Shown here: piece by piece, positions 8,700 to 16,644 of the stretch | Layout of the letters: each line of letters starts with the position of its first letter | How positions within the stretch are numbered: position 1 is the first letter of the stretch | Source: Candidatus Anammoxibacter sp. | GTDB taxonomy: Bacteria; Planctomycetota; Brocadiia; Brocadiales; Anammoxibacteraceae | Length of the DNA stretch: 64,000 bases | Direction: 5' to 3' | Assembly: GCA_021777105.1 (NCBI GenBank) | Contig: JAIQZQ010000005.1 | Span: 62,001-126,000, forward strand | The notes under the pieces: model-generated | Seen by the model: only the letters and a program-made list of their open reading frames with translations | The model's database searches: none | Told to the model about the DNA's origin: nothing | Made by a program: the position numbers and the translations under genes

Positions 8700-9189
8700 G
8701 TCTGTTTACAATGCCTTAAAAGAAAATGGAATTGAATATATAGTAACTGTTCCAAGTAAGGAAGTTAAGGATTTACTATTTGAGCTTTCATTTAAGAAGG
8801 AAATAAAAATGATTTTTCCTCAAAGAGAAGATGAAGCACTAGCAATCATTCTAGGCTTGGAGTTGGCGAATAAAAAAACACTTGGAATATTTCAAGATAG
8901 TTTTTTAGGGAATTCTCAAATCATGTTAGGAGTGATTCTTCAGTCAAGTGATATCCCTCTTCGGATATGGTTAGGTTCACGAAAAGGAAAATTTTTAAAA
9001 GAAAACCCCCTCCATGGGTATATTACGGAACGTTCTAGTTTTTTTTTACAACATGATACTTTATGGATAAATTCAATAGAAATAGAACAGGAAATAAAAG
9101 ATATTCAAGGAGAGAGTTTAAAGCTAATTAAAAAGTCACTCGAAACCAAAAGAAATGAAAGAAAGTTTTTATTCTGGGAAGTAATATGA
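8692..9189 (+). CDS. Phosphonopyruvate decarboxylase, ThDP-binding Pyr-domain subunit
   Basis: A 165-residue protein covering only the pyrimidine-binding domain of a ThDP enzyme. The conserved glutamate is in FPQREDEALAI, followed by the GLELANKKTLGIFQDSFLGN helix-strand typical of the alpha part of sulfopyruvate and phosphonopyruvate decarboxylases. The cofactor-diphosphate domain is encoded separately by the next gene, which overlaps by 4 bp (ATGA). The adjacent pepM makes phosphonopyruvate the likely substrate; sulfopyruvate remains the alternative. Confidence 0.78.
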   Translation: MFESVYNALKENGIEYIVTVPSKEVKDLLFELSFKKEIKMIFPQREDEALAIILGLELANKKTLGIFQDSFLGNSQIMLGVILQSSDIPLRIWLGSRKGKFLKENPLHGYITERSSFFLQHDTLWINSIEIEQEIKDIQGESLKLIKKSLETKRNERKFLFWEVI

Positions 9190-9749
9190 TTCTACTACGA
9201 GATTTATTTAAATACATAAAAAATAATTCCCCTAAACATTGTATTTTTGTATTAGGAATTGGTTATATGAGTCGGCAAGGTTATGCGCTAGGAATTCGTC
9301 CACCGGGAGTCGTTTACATGACAAGTGGATGGGGATGCCCAATTGCTGTTGGAATGGGGTTAGCATTGGGAACAGCCAACAAAGAAATTGTTGTAATAGA
9401 TGGAGATGGCTCTTTCTTGCATTCACCTTCATTTTTGGTAAGCTTAAGAACTTTGAATCTTCCTAATCTTCATGTGATTATTATAGAAAACCAACACTAC
9501 GACTGCTCTGGAAGGCAAGAAATTAAAGCTTTTCAGTATGGTTTAATGCTTAAAAATATTATTAATGGATTTGGTTTTGAAAACGTTGTTGAAATAGAGA
9601 ATATTAAAGATCTTTATCAAACAATACGTTCTAATAAAGAGCATAGGTTTAGCATAATTAAGACAAAATGTACAAAAGAAATTCTTCCAAGGATCCCAAA
9701 AGCAATAATTAATAAAAGTTTTCAATGGAGGGCTGATGATCGTGACTAA
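9186..9749 (+). CDS. Phosphonopyruvate decarboxylase, ThDP-binding PP-domain subunit
   Basis: A 187-residue protein with the diphosphate/Mg motif GDGSFLHSPSFL followed by IIIENQHYDCSGRQ, the family-typical distance to the Asn of the ThDP motif. SGWGCPIAVGMGLALG precedes it as in phosphonopyruvate decarboxylase. Together with the preceding subunit it would give phosphonoacetaldehyde. No 2-aminoethylphosphonate transaminase or phosphonate dehydrogenase follows; the next 100-450 bp hold only a decayed nucleotidyltransferase. The cassette therefore either depends on genes elsewhere or is a remnant. Confidence 0.8.
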   Translation: MILLRDLFKYIKNNSPKHCIFVLGIGYMSRQGYALGIRPPGVVYMTSGWGCPIAVGMGLALGTANKEIVVIDGDGSFLHSPSFLVSLRTLNLPNLHVIIIENQHYDCSGRQEIKAFQYGLMLKNIINGFGFENVVEIENIKDLYQTIRSNKEHRFSIIKTKCTKEILPRIPKAIINKSFQWRADDRD

Positions 9750-9861
9750 TTTCAAGGATACTTTATAAAAAAACTAATGAATATTAATGGCTTTCTAGAA
9801 ATTTAGGATGTTTCAATTGTACAAAGTCATATTAATTTGCTAAGAAAGTAGTTAATTTATT

Positions 9862-10185
9862 GGCAGAAAAAAATTATACAAGCATTTAGAATTGTAGGTT
9901 CACTCTCAAGAGGCAAAGTCGCCGCTTTTTCTGATATAGACCTGTATATAATATTGAAAGAGCTATTTAAATGAGGAAAAACTGAAAACTGGTTTTAAGT
10001 TGGTTTAACCAACTTAAGCCTATATAATATTTAGAATCGAAAAGCATGGAGAATTTAAACTTATTTTATTTAGTCCAGAAATAATAATTGATTGTAATTT
10101 AAACAGTATTAGAACGTTACAATTTCATCATCTTTGGAAAAACAGAAAAGTATTGTGGAATAAAACTGGTGATATTAACACATAG
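9862..10185 (+). pseudogene. Decayed minimal nucleotidyltransferase
   Basis: One frame reads AFRIVGSLSRGKVAAFSDIDLYIIL, stopping at 9974. It contains the GSxxRG and SDIDL motifs of small (MNT-type) nucleotidyltransferases. A second frame about 60 bp on reads FRIEKHGEFKLILFSPEIII and then DCN...HHLWKNRKVLWNKTGDI, a plausible C-terminal part, to the stop at 10185. No start codon and at least one frameshift mark it as a pseudogene. In phosphonate cassettes such a domain can act in a tailoring step, but MNT/HEPN toxin systems are an equal alternative. Confidence 0.6.
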
Positions 10186-10423
10186 AACCCTACCTTTTTA
10201 AACATTGAAATAAAATTGTAAGCGTTAATTACATATTCAAAATTAAAGATATATTTTACAATATCGTCAGCGATAACAATAATAATTTCTTTTTATATAC
10301 TAAAACATTTTAAAATGTAGCCTACTATTTCCTAAAAATGCTCTAAAAGGTTTATTCACCCAATATGCAGATCACTGAAATGGAGAAGTTTAAGTGTCAT
10401 TTTAAATTTCGACAATGATTTAC

Positions 10424-13180
10424 TTAACGGTTAATCGTACTATCATAGCTACCTGTATCTGAATCCAAGACCTCTTTTTCCTGCCCCCAATTATCAAATT
10501 TATCTAAAATAGAACGTCTGGCACGAAGTGCATTTTGGCGGACGTATTTGAAAGTATTTGTTTCTAAATCTTTAAGTAAATCAAGGTCATTTTCATTGCC
10601 AAGCCATTTGAAAAGTAATGCCGCTCTTCCAGATACACCATTATGAGGGTGCTGGAAACATAATTGCATTTTTTTTATAATTCGCTGTTTTTCATTAATT
10701 GAGATTTTATTTCCTTGTGACTTAGCGAGGTGCATTAAAGCCTTAACTCCCTCTTCCGAAATATCATAAGCCCCTATATAACAATAAGGTTCCTCTAATG
10801 TTTTTAAGAAAATATCAAGATCTTCCCAACTACTTACCGACGCAAGCAACAGAATAAGTGTCGCACTTAAGTCCTCATCAAAAACATCTGGATCTCGGAC
10901 TTCCCTGTCTGCAGGTTTGCGCCATTTTAAACATTCTTCATTTTCCTCAAATTTAGTTTTTAGAATTTCAAACCGGCTAATGATTTTATCTTTTAATTTT
11001 TTTCTATAAGCTTCTTTGACTAGATGATTTATTTCTAATTGGACGTCATTGACCTGGTCAAGAATTTCAATAATGGAATGTCGTTTCCTGTAAGGTTCTT
11101 TGCCATCTCCCCACCGTTTGGGATGAATGAAAGAATTGTGTTCATCAAGTTTGTCTAAAAGTTCAACTAATTCTTTTTCTGACGCCGTTTGTAAAAATAA
11201 TCTTCCAAATACTTCACGAATACGTGCATCTTTATGGTTTAGTGCAAAGTCTAAGCAGCGAGGGACTTTTAGGTGAAGCTGAGTTAGAGCTTCTACTAAA
11301 AAAAAACAGGTTTTTAACTTATTGTTATTAGGACTTTCGGGAATTAGGTACCAATCTTCTTGGTGTTTTTCATAAATTTCTTTCAATTTGTCTTTAAAAT
11401 TATTCATTAATGAATCCAGAAATAAAGGATTTTGATTACGAGCCTTTTTTGTATAGTTTGCTATAACTTGACATACTTTCCAGGTAAATATTGAATTGTG
11501 TAGTGCATTTTTTAAGATTGGTAAAATTTCAATGTCCAATTCTTGATGCGGAAGCAAATCTAAGACAAATAATTCTGCTAAATGATTATTAAAAAGGTTA
11601 AAGGACTGTTTTATTCGAATTGATGTTGTTATAGCATTACCTATTCCACGAGCAATTGTTTGGATGCTATCTATTGTTTCTGATATTTCGTGGGTAAAAT
11701 AAGCCAGGTCAAACAATTCTTTAGTAATCTGGCCTTTATAGTGACTCAGGTTTTTAATAAAGTTTAATAAAAAGAATTGTTTTTCTTTTATTTCTAACCT
11801 CTGAGATAAAACTGCAAACCTTTTTACATATTGATTCAAGATATCGTTAGTAAGGTAATCTTCAAAAAAGAATAAAGAGTTAATCAAGGTTTTAGGTGTT
11901 TCAATTGCATTGATTGGAAAAGTTCTATGGGTTAAATGGGAATCTGGAATTTCTAAGTCTTTAAATTTTTTTGACGACTCCTTAATTATATAGGCAAGAA
12001 AAGAAATATATAATATGACCTGCGGAGTGTGTTCCTTAAAGTCTTGAATGCCAATTAAACAGTGGTACCAATTTTTTATTTCCTTTATAACTGGCAAATC
12101 TGAAACTTGGCGGTTGTGTTCTTCTAATTTTTTTTCAATTTTTTCAATTGTCTGGTAAGCATTAAATTGTTCTTTATAGTTAGAGTAGAGGTTCTCGGCA
12201 ATACGATCATGGGTCAAATCAAATTGCAGTGTTCCTTTTTTAGTGGTTAATGATAGAGGTCTAATAATTCGAGTATGTACTAAGTTGTCTAAAGAGCTTT
12301 CGATTTCAATAATATCGTGTTTTTTTTCTAAGTTTTGAAGTACTAAATTCTCACAAAATGTCCGCTTAAAAGCATTTCTTCCAACTTCCTTTTCTACTCC
12401 GTACCGCAATAATATCTCCTTCATAATCCCTTTTTGTTTAGGGAAATTGGCAAAAATAATCTCAAGGTAAATCCTATCTGAATTTTTTATCGTTTCCTTT
12501 GCAGTGTGTAAATTTTTATCAAACTCAGGTTGAAGCACTTTATTGTTAAATAAACAATAAAGTATGATTTGAAGCCGGGCCGGGTCGAAAATTTTTTCAC
12601 TAAATGACTCCCTCATATCATTAATAGATGCTATTAATATTGCCTCTGTATTTGATCTAATAATTTCTTGGGGAAATTTATCTAAATATTGTTGTACATC
12701 AGTTTGTGTTAATCCTTCTAATAATATTTCTCTTTCTTGACCAAAAAGATTAATGTTATTAGTCTTTCCTACATGTTCAAAGAAAATTTTTGTCGAATAA
12801 AAGTAGTCATCTCTAATTCCTATAATTAGTTGCCACTGATACTCTAAACATATTTCAACAATACATTTTACTACGTCTTCCAGATTAACTCTTTTAAAAA
12901 TATTTTCAAATTGATCTAAGACTAAAACAATTCGGTATTCTACCTTTTTGATATAACCAAATAGATCGCTAAATCCTAATTTTTCAATTTGCTTTCTTAC
13001 TTCATTAAGTATCGCCTCTTCACTATTCCAACTTTGATCGACCTTAATAACTATAGGTAAGCACCTTTTATGGTCTTCTGATAACAAGAAAACTTCTTTG
13101 AGTAAGCCAGCTCTCAAAAAAGAACTTTTACCAATTCCACTTCTACCTACGACTAAAAAACAGGTAATCTTTCTTTTTTT
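10424..13180 (-). CDS. STAND-type P-loop ATPase with large C-terminal helical region; in -1 frame to the upstream nuclease
   Basis: About 900 residues. Walker A is LVVGRSGIGKSSFLRAG, encoded by 13103-13156, and Walker B is RIVLVLDQFENIF, a typical STAND arrangement. The C-terminal two thirds are helical, and the last part looks like HEAT-type repeats. The frame opens after a TAA at 13181-13183, and the codons before the P-loop include no ATG, GTG or TTG. The first canonical start (TTG 13117) falls after the P-loop lysine and would destroy the site. The frame meets the upstream nuclease frame exactly at a run of nine A, so the two most likely form one nuclease-STAND protein, as in Avs (AVAST) antiviral proteins. 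Confidence 0.8.
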   Translation of the reverse strand, partial: KKRKITCFLVVGRSGIGKSSFLRAGLLKEVFLLSEDHKRCLPIVIKVDQSWNSEEAILNEVRKQIEKLGFSDLFGYIKKVEYRIVLVLDQFENIFKRVNLEDVVKCIVEICLEYQWQLIIGIRDDYFYSTKIFFEHVGKTNNINLFGQEREILLEGLTQTDVQQYLDKFPQEIIRSNTEAILIASINDMRESFSEKIFDPARLQIILYCLFNNKVLQPEFDKNLHTAKETIKNSDRIYLEIIFANFPKQKGIMKEILLRYGVEKEVGRNAFKRTFCENLVLQNLEKKHDIIEIESSLDNLVHTRIIRPLSLTTKKGTLQFDLTHDRIAENLYSNYKEQFNAYQTIEKIEKKLEEHNRQVSDLPVIKEIKNWYHCLIGIQDFKEHTPQVILYISFLAYIIKESSKKFKDLEIPDSHLTHRTFPINAIETPKTLINSLFFFEDYLTNDILNQYVKRFAVLSQRLEIKEKQFFLLNFIKNLSHYKGQITKELFDLAYFTHEISETIDSIQTIARGIGNAITTSIRIKQSFNLFNNHLAELFVLDLLPHQELDIEILPILKNALHNSIFTWKVCQVIANYTKKARNQNPLFLDSLMNNFKDKLKEIYEKHQEDWYLIPESPNNNKLKTCFFLVEALTQLHLKVPRCLDFALNHKDARIREVFGRLFLQTASEKELVELLDKLDEHNSFIHPKRWGDGKEPYRKRHSIIEILDQVNDVQLEINHLVKEAYRKKLKDKIISRFEILKTKFEENEECLKWRKPADREVRDPDVFDEDLSATLILLLASVSSWEDLDIFLKTLEEPYCYIGAYDISEEGVKALMHLAKSQGNKISINEKQRIIKKMQLCFQHPHNGVSGRAALLFKWLGNENDLDLLKDLETNTFKYVRQNALRARRSILDKFDNWGQEKEVLDSDTGSYDSTINR

Positions 13181-13932
13181 TTAGTCGAAATATTTTTATA
13201 AATACAACTAGCTAAAAATTTGAGTTTGTCTGTATAACCAAAATATCCAGCCGCGAACTCCTCAGAATAAGGATCTAAAAAAAATCCTTGCTTAGGCAAT
13301 TCCTTTTTTTCATATTCCAATTCTTTTCCTAAAAAGGATTTATATACAATACTTCCAGAAGTCACATTTTTTAGCTTCGCCACCAAGTTTAATCGAATGT
13401 TATCTTCCCACTCTAAATACTCGCTAGACCAAATTTTAGGATAAAGTAAGTGCCAATAATTGACAGCTAGTTCTTCTAATGAATTCATAGTGACTAATTG
13501 GATTTGTTCATTTCGATTATTTTTTTCACAATTAAAATATCTTCTGGCATCATTATTAACTTCACCGAATATTAATAGGTAAGCTTTTTCGATGTTTTTG
13601 TTACTGTGATCGCCACGGTATGGGAAAGCTAAAGCTTTGTTAAGCTGATTTATATATTTCCCCATGTCCGTTACACTCGTCTCTCCTGATTTTTGATATT
13701 TCACCTGAATCCCAATGTGATATTGAAGAAAAGAATTAAACTTGACAACAATGTCTTTTCCTTCTTCCAAACCAGAATGGTTACGTTTCTCTAAAGTCGA
13801 CCTATAACTTAATACCTCCCCTCCAATTGCATTAAAAAATTTAACTAAATACAGGATAGCATCCTCTTCACTTTTAATATGTAATTTAAACCAGTACTGG
13901 ACAAAATCTCGTTTTTCTTTATTGGTTTTCAT
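13153..13932 (-). CDS. Predicted PD-(D/E)xK-type nuclease, effector domain of a STAND protein
   Basis: A 259-residue protein with a pattern of the restriction-endonuclease fold: GKD (D60) followed 15 residues later by IGIQVK (Q76-V77-K78), the D-x-QxK variant seen in Mrr/DUF4365-like nucleases. A conserved-looking glutamate at 39 precedes it. The last nine residues and stop overlap the start of the ATPase frame. It has no separate DNA-binding domain, which fits an effector fused to a sensor ATPase. The exact nuclease family is not identified. Confidence 0.65.
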   Translation of the reverse strand: MKTNKEKRDFVQYWFKLHIKSEEDAILYLVKFFNAIGGEVLSYRSTLEKRNHSGLEEGKDIVVKFNSFLQYHIGIQVKYQKSGETSVTDMGKYINQLNKALAFPYRGDHSNKNIEKAYLLIFGEVNNDARRYFNCEKNNRNEQIQLVTMNSLEELAVNYWHLLYPKIWSSEYLEWEDNIRLNLVAKLKNVTSGSIVYKSFLGKELEYEKKELPKQGFFLDPYSEEFAAGYFGYTDKLKFLASCIYKNISTKKKERLPVF

Positions 13933-14466
13933 ATCTTTTTTTGCAATGTTAATTGGATAATTGACGACTACAGGCCTTAATATAAATTAAATTTTTGTTA
14001 TGATAATTATTAGTTATCCATACTTTTTTTTAAATAAATTAAAGTATGATATTTAAAAATATAAAATTTGAAATATTATATCAAAATAAATCGCCCGTGT
14101 CTGTCAGGTAATTTTGGAAATTTGCATAGTAAAAAACACTACAAATGTAATGGTTGGGTGTTTCTGTTTGTAGTGTGCCTGTGGGTAAGTATTGTCATAA
14201 ATGGTAGTTATGACACGGTCTTGATTTGGAAAAGGAGGCGGTTTGTCATAGTTTTGTATATTTTTGCGTGTTTTTTGGCTAAAATATTTTTTAAAAAACT
14301 TTTTTTTGGCTAAAATTTGATTTGATTTTGATTGAAAATGGGTAAATTATTGATGAAAAAGAGGTTATAAATGTTAAAACTAGGGCGTTTGAAATGGGTA
14401 AAAAAGGGGGTGTTTGTAATGGTAAAATGGGAAATTGGCAATTGATATGGGGTTGAGGGTAAAAAG

Positions 14467-14700
14467 CAACCACAGATTTCACTGATTGCACAGATAAAAG
14501 CAAAAGCAACCACAGATTTTAGAGATTAAGAGCAAAATCCAAAGCTGGCCCACGAATAAACACAAAAAAACACGAAATTAAAGATCAACAGCATGTAAAC
14601 CACAGATTTCGCAGATTGCTCAGATAAAACAAGAGCAAGAGCAATTAACCACTAATTTTCACAAATATACACTAATTTACCATAAAAGAAGGGGCAAAAC
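14467..14700 (+). repeat. ACCACAGATTTCAC-type dispersed repeat cluster, copy 1
   Basis: AACCACAGATTT-CAC-GATT-CACAGATAAAA and the related CACGAATAAACAC and TTAACCACTAATTTTCAC units occur several times. The inverted version (ATCTGTGTAATC-GTGAAATCTGTGG) recurs at 19890-20203. This is a widespread intergenic repeat type in environmental bacteria. Confidence 0.7.
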
Positions 14701-15139
14701 GTGCCCACGGAAAAGCATAAAAATACACGAAATAAAAAACGAAGTCATTTTTTATGCTCAAAGGCGTGAAGAAAAGCGCTGCGCCAATCAATATGTCTTT
14801 GCCAGACATGATGTTTGGGGAAAATGAAAGCGGGCAACCTTCCCTCTAAAAGAGGAGAACAAGTAGTGTGTAAAAAAACGCAGGCGTAAACAATCAGGCC
14901 ATAGACCCTATAAAAGCGCACCGGGCTGTACCTGGCTTACGTCAATAAATGCTATTTTTTCAACTTCAAAATTGTTACGAAACAGCTATACAGAAATTAT
15001 AAGGTTTATAGCTCCTTCCCATTTAAGAGCTGTCCTCCGAATCCTTGGAATCCGTAACCCTCCTTGCAGTAATAATTTAAGTTATAAAATGCATTTTAAT
15101 AAATCTGCAAAATTGGAGGATATAAGGGTTAGGTTTTGA

Positions 15140-15177
15140 TATAAAACCGTGCAGTTGTACAACAGAATTGTTTTATA
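15140..15177. promoter_or_regulatory. Three-part palindromic operator, site 1
   Basis: TATAAAAC, 6 bp, GTTGTACAAC, 6 bp, GTTTTATA: an exact 38-bp dyad whose centre GTTGTACAAC is itself palindromic. An identical layout recurs 67 bp downstream. The regulator is unknown. Confidence 0.75.
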
Positions 15178-15180
15178 AAA

Positions 15181-15209
15181 TTGACAAACTGGATAAGTTG
15201 CGTTATTAT
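15181..15209 (+). promoter_or_regulatory. Sigma-70-type promoter
   Basis: TTGACA at 15181-15186, a 17-bp spacer, then TATTAT at 15204-15209. It lies exactly between the two palindromic sites, with site 2 overlapping the -10 box and start region. It would drive the ATPase genes from 15409. Confidence 0.65.
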
Positions 15210-15244
15210 AAAACATATATGTTGTACAACGATATTGTTTTATA
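15207..15244. promoter_or_regulatory. Three-part palindromic operator, site 2
   Basis: TATAAAAC, 6 bp, GTTGTACAAC, 6 bp, GTTTTATA, identical in all conserved bases and spacings to site 1. It covers the end of the -10 box and the expected transcription start, a classic repressor position. Confidence 0.75.
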
Positions 15245-15408
15245 GTTATGCCTTACTTATGGGTGGTAGGCCTTATTTTCGTTGCGGAGGCGTTTTACTA
15301 TGTTTATAGTTATTTTCCGGCAAAAGATTGTTATTTACAGTATGGAATGAGCCTTTGCCTGTTGATATTTACATCATAAATCATAGTTGTAAAAGGGAGG
15401 GATGTCAA

Positions 15409-16603
15409 ATGGCTGATTTTATTGTCGGCAGTCCGGCGCGGGATGATGATTTCTGGTTTAGGGATGCGTTTGTAGATGATTTGTGGGAAGCCCTTAAAAA
15501 GCACAATTTGCTTATGGTTGCGCCGCGTAGAATTGGGAAGACGAGCGTTATGTACCGTATGCTTGAACAACCAAAAGACGGCTGGCTGGTAATACATTTA
15601 AATGTTGAAGACCTCAAAAATCCCGGCGATTTCTTTGTCACCATCGTTGACGCTATTTATGAGCATCAACCAAACTTTCTGAAAGAGGCGCTGGCTTCAA
15701 CATGGGATTTCTTGAAAAATATGTTTTCGCATATCGATACAATAGAGGCGTTTGAGGTGAAGCTTGAGCTTCGAAAGATAGAAGATATTGATGAAAATTG
15801 GCGCGCCCGTATGGATCAATTAATTGACAAGGTTATTGCGTCAAACAAAAAGATACTGTTTATTATTGATGAACTGCCTGATTTGCTTAACGCAATTGCG
15901 GCGCGTTCAACAGATGAGTTTGCCGCCTTTCTCCACTGGTTTAGAAAGACAAGAGATAAATCGTTAAAATCAAATCTGCGGTGGCTTACCGGAGGTTCAA
16001 TTAATCTGCTAACCACCCTTGATCAACAGGGCAAGGTTAATCTGATAAACGACTTAAAGGTAGAGACTCTTTTGCCGTTTAACAGCAATGAAGTTGCTAT
16101 ATTTGTTGAAAGAATGTTGTCGGATCACCAGGTCAGGTTTGACAAAAGCGTTGCCCCGCGTGTAATAGAACTGCTCGGCTCCCCCATACCTATGTTTTTG
16201 CAACTTTTAACACAGGAGCTGTACCGCAAATGGAAACGCAACCGGGACGAAACAGTTACTGCCGAAACCGTCATCGAGGTGTTCAATAAAGCCCTGCTTG
16301 GGGAAACCGCAAGGGATAAACTTCAACACTATCGTTCACGCATCGAAGCATACTATCCGGATGAAGATAAGGACGCTGCTTGCGGCTTGTTAACAAGGCT
16401 CTCGCTTTCAGACAAAGGTATTGGCCTTAAAAACGTTGTTTTATCTCTATAGAGTGATTGAGGATAAAAGGGCTGCCCCGCGCACAGGCCATATATTAAA
16501 CCAGGCGTTTCAACGCCTGTTGCTCTATCTTCAGAGTGATTTTTATATTGAAGATACCGGGGACGGCATATATGATTTTTCCAGCAGATTGCTAAAGACC
16601 TGA
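15409..16603 (+). pseudogene. AAA-type P-loop ATPase (archaeal-ATPase-like), single frameshift
   Basis: The start at ATG 15409 follows a GGGAGGG Shine-Dalgarno, and MADFIVGSPARDDDFWF opens the protein. Walker A is APRRIGKTS, Walker B ILFIIDELPDLL, followed by a sensor-type LRWLTGGS. At a run of five A (16429-16433) the frame breaks and ends at 16452. The +1 frame continues with LKTLFYLYRVIEDKRAAPRTG to TGA 16603, giving a ~397-residue protein if one A is removed. N- and C-terminal halves are otherwise intact. Possible causes are a real mutation, a phase-variable run or a sequence error. The next gene, 41 bp on, encodes another ATPase, so the pair probably forms one operon under the 15181 promoter. 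Confidence 0.75.
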
Positions 16604-16644
16604 TGGAAGAAATATTACGGTTATGAATTTGGAGATATTTAAAA

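Larger units (their letters stand above)
13933..15408. other. Long intergenic region with dispersed repeats and regulatory palindromes
   Basis: About 1.5 kb without a supported gene. It holds the ACCACAGATTTCAC repeat cluster (14467-14700), decayed AGAGG/GTGTGTAA sequence near 14850-14880, and the paired palindromes and promoter at 15140-15244. The stretch 13960-14460 is AT-rich and shows nothing I recognise. Confidence 0.6.

Noticed and set aside
7908-9749. Reading the cassette as sulfopyruvate/coenzyme M synthesis
   Set aside because: The first gene has the PEP mutase signature EDKxxPKxxS, and no phosphosulfolactate genes are present; phosphonate chemistry fits better.
14068-14313. 81-codon frame with hydrophobic end
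   Set aside because: No ribosome-binding site, low-complexity AT-rich DNA, and no motif.
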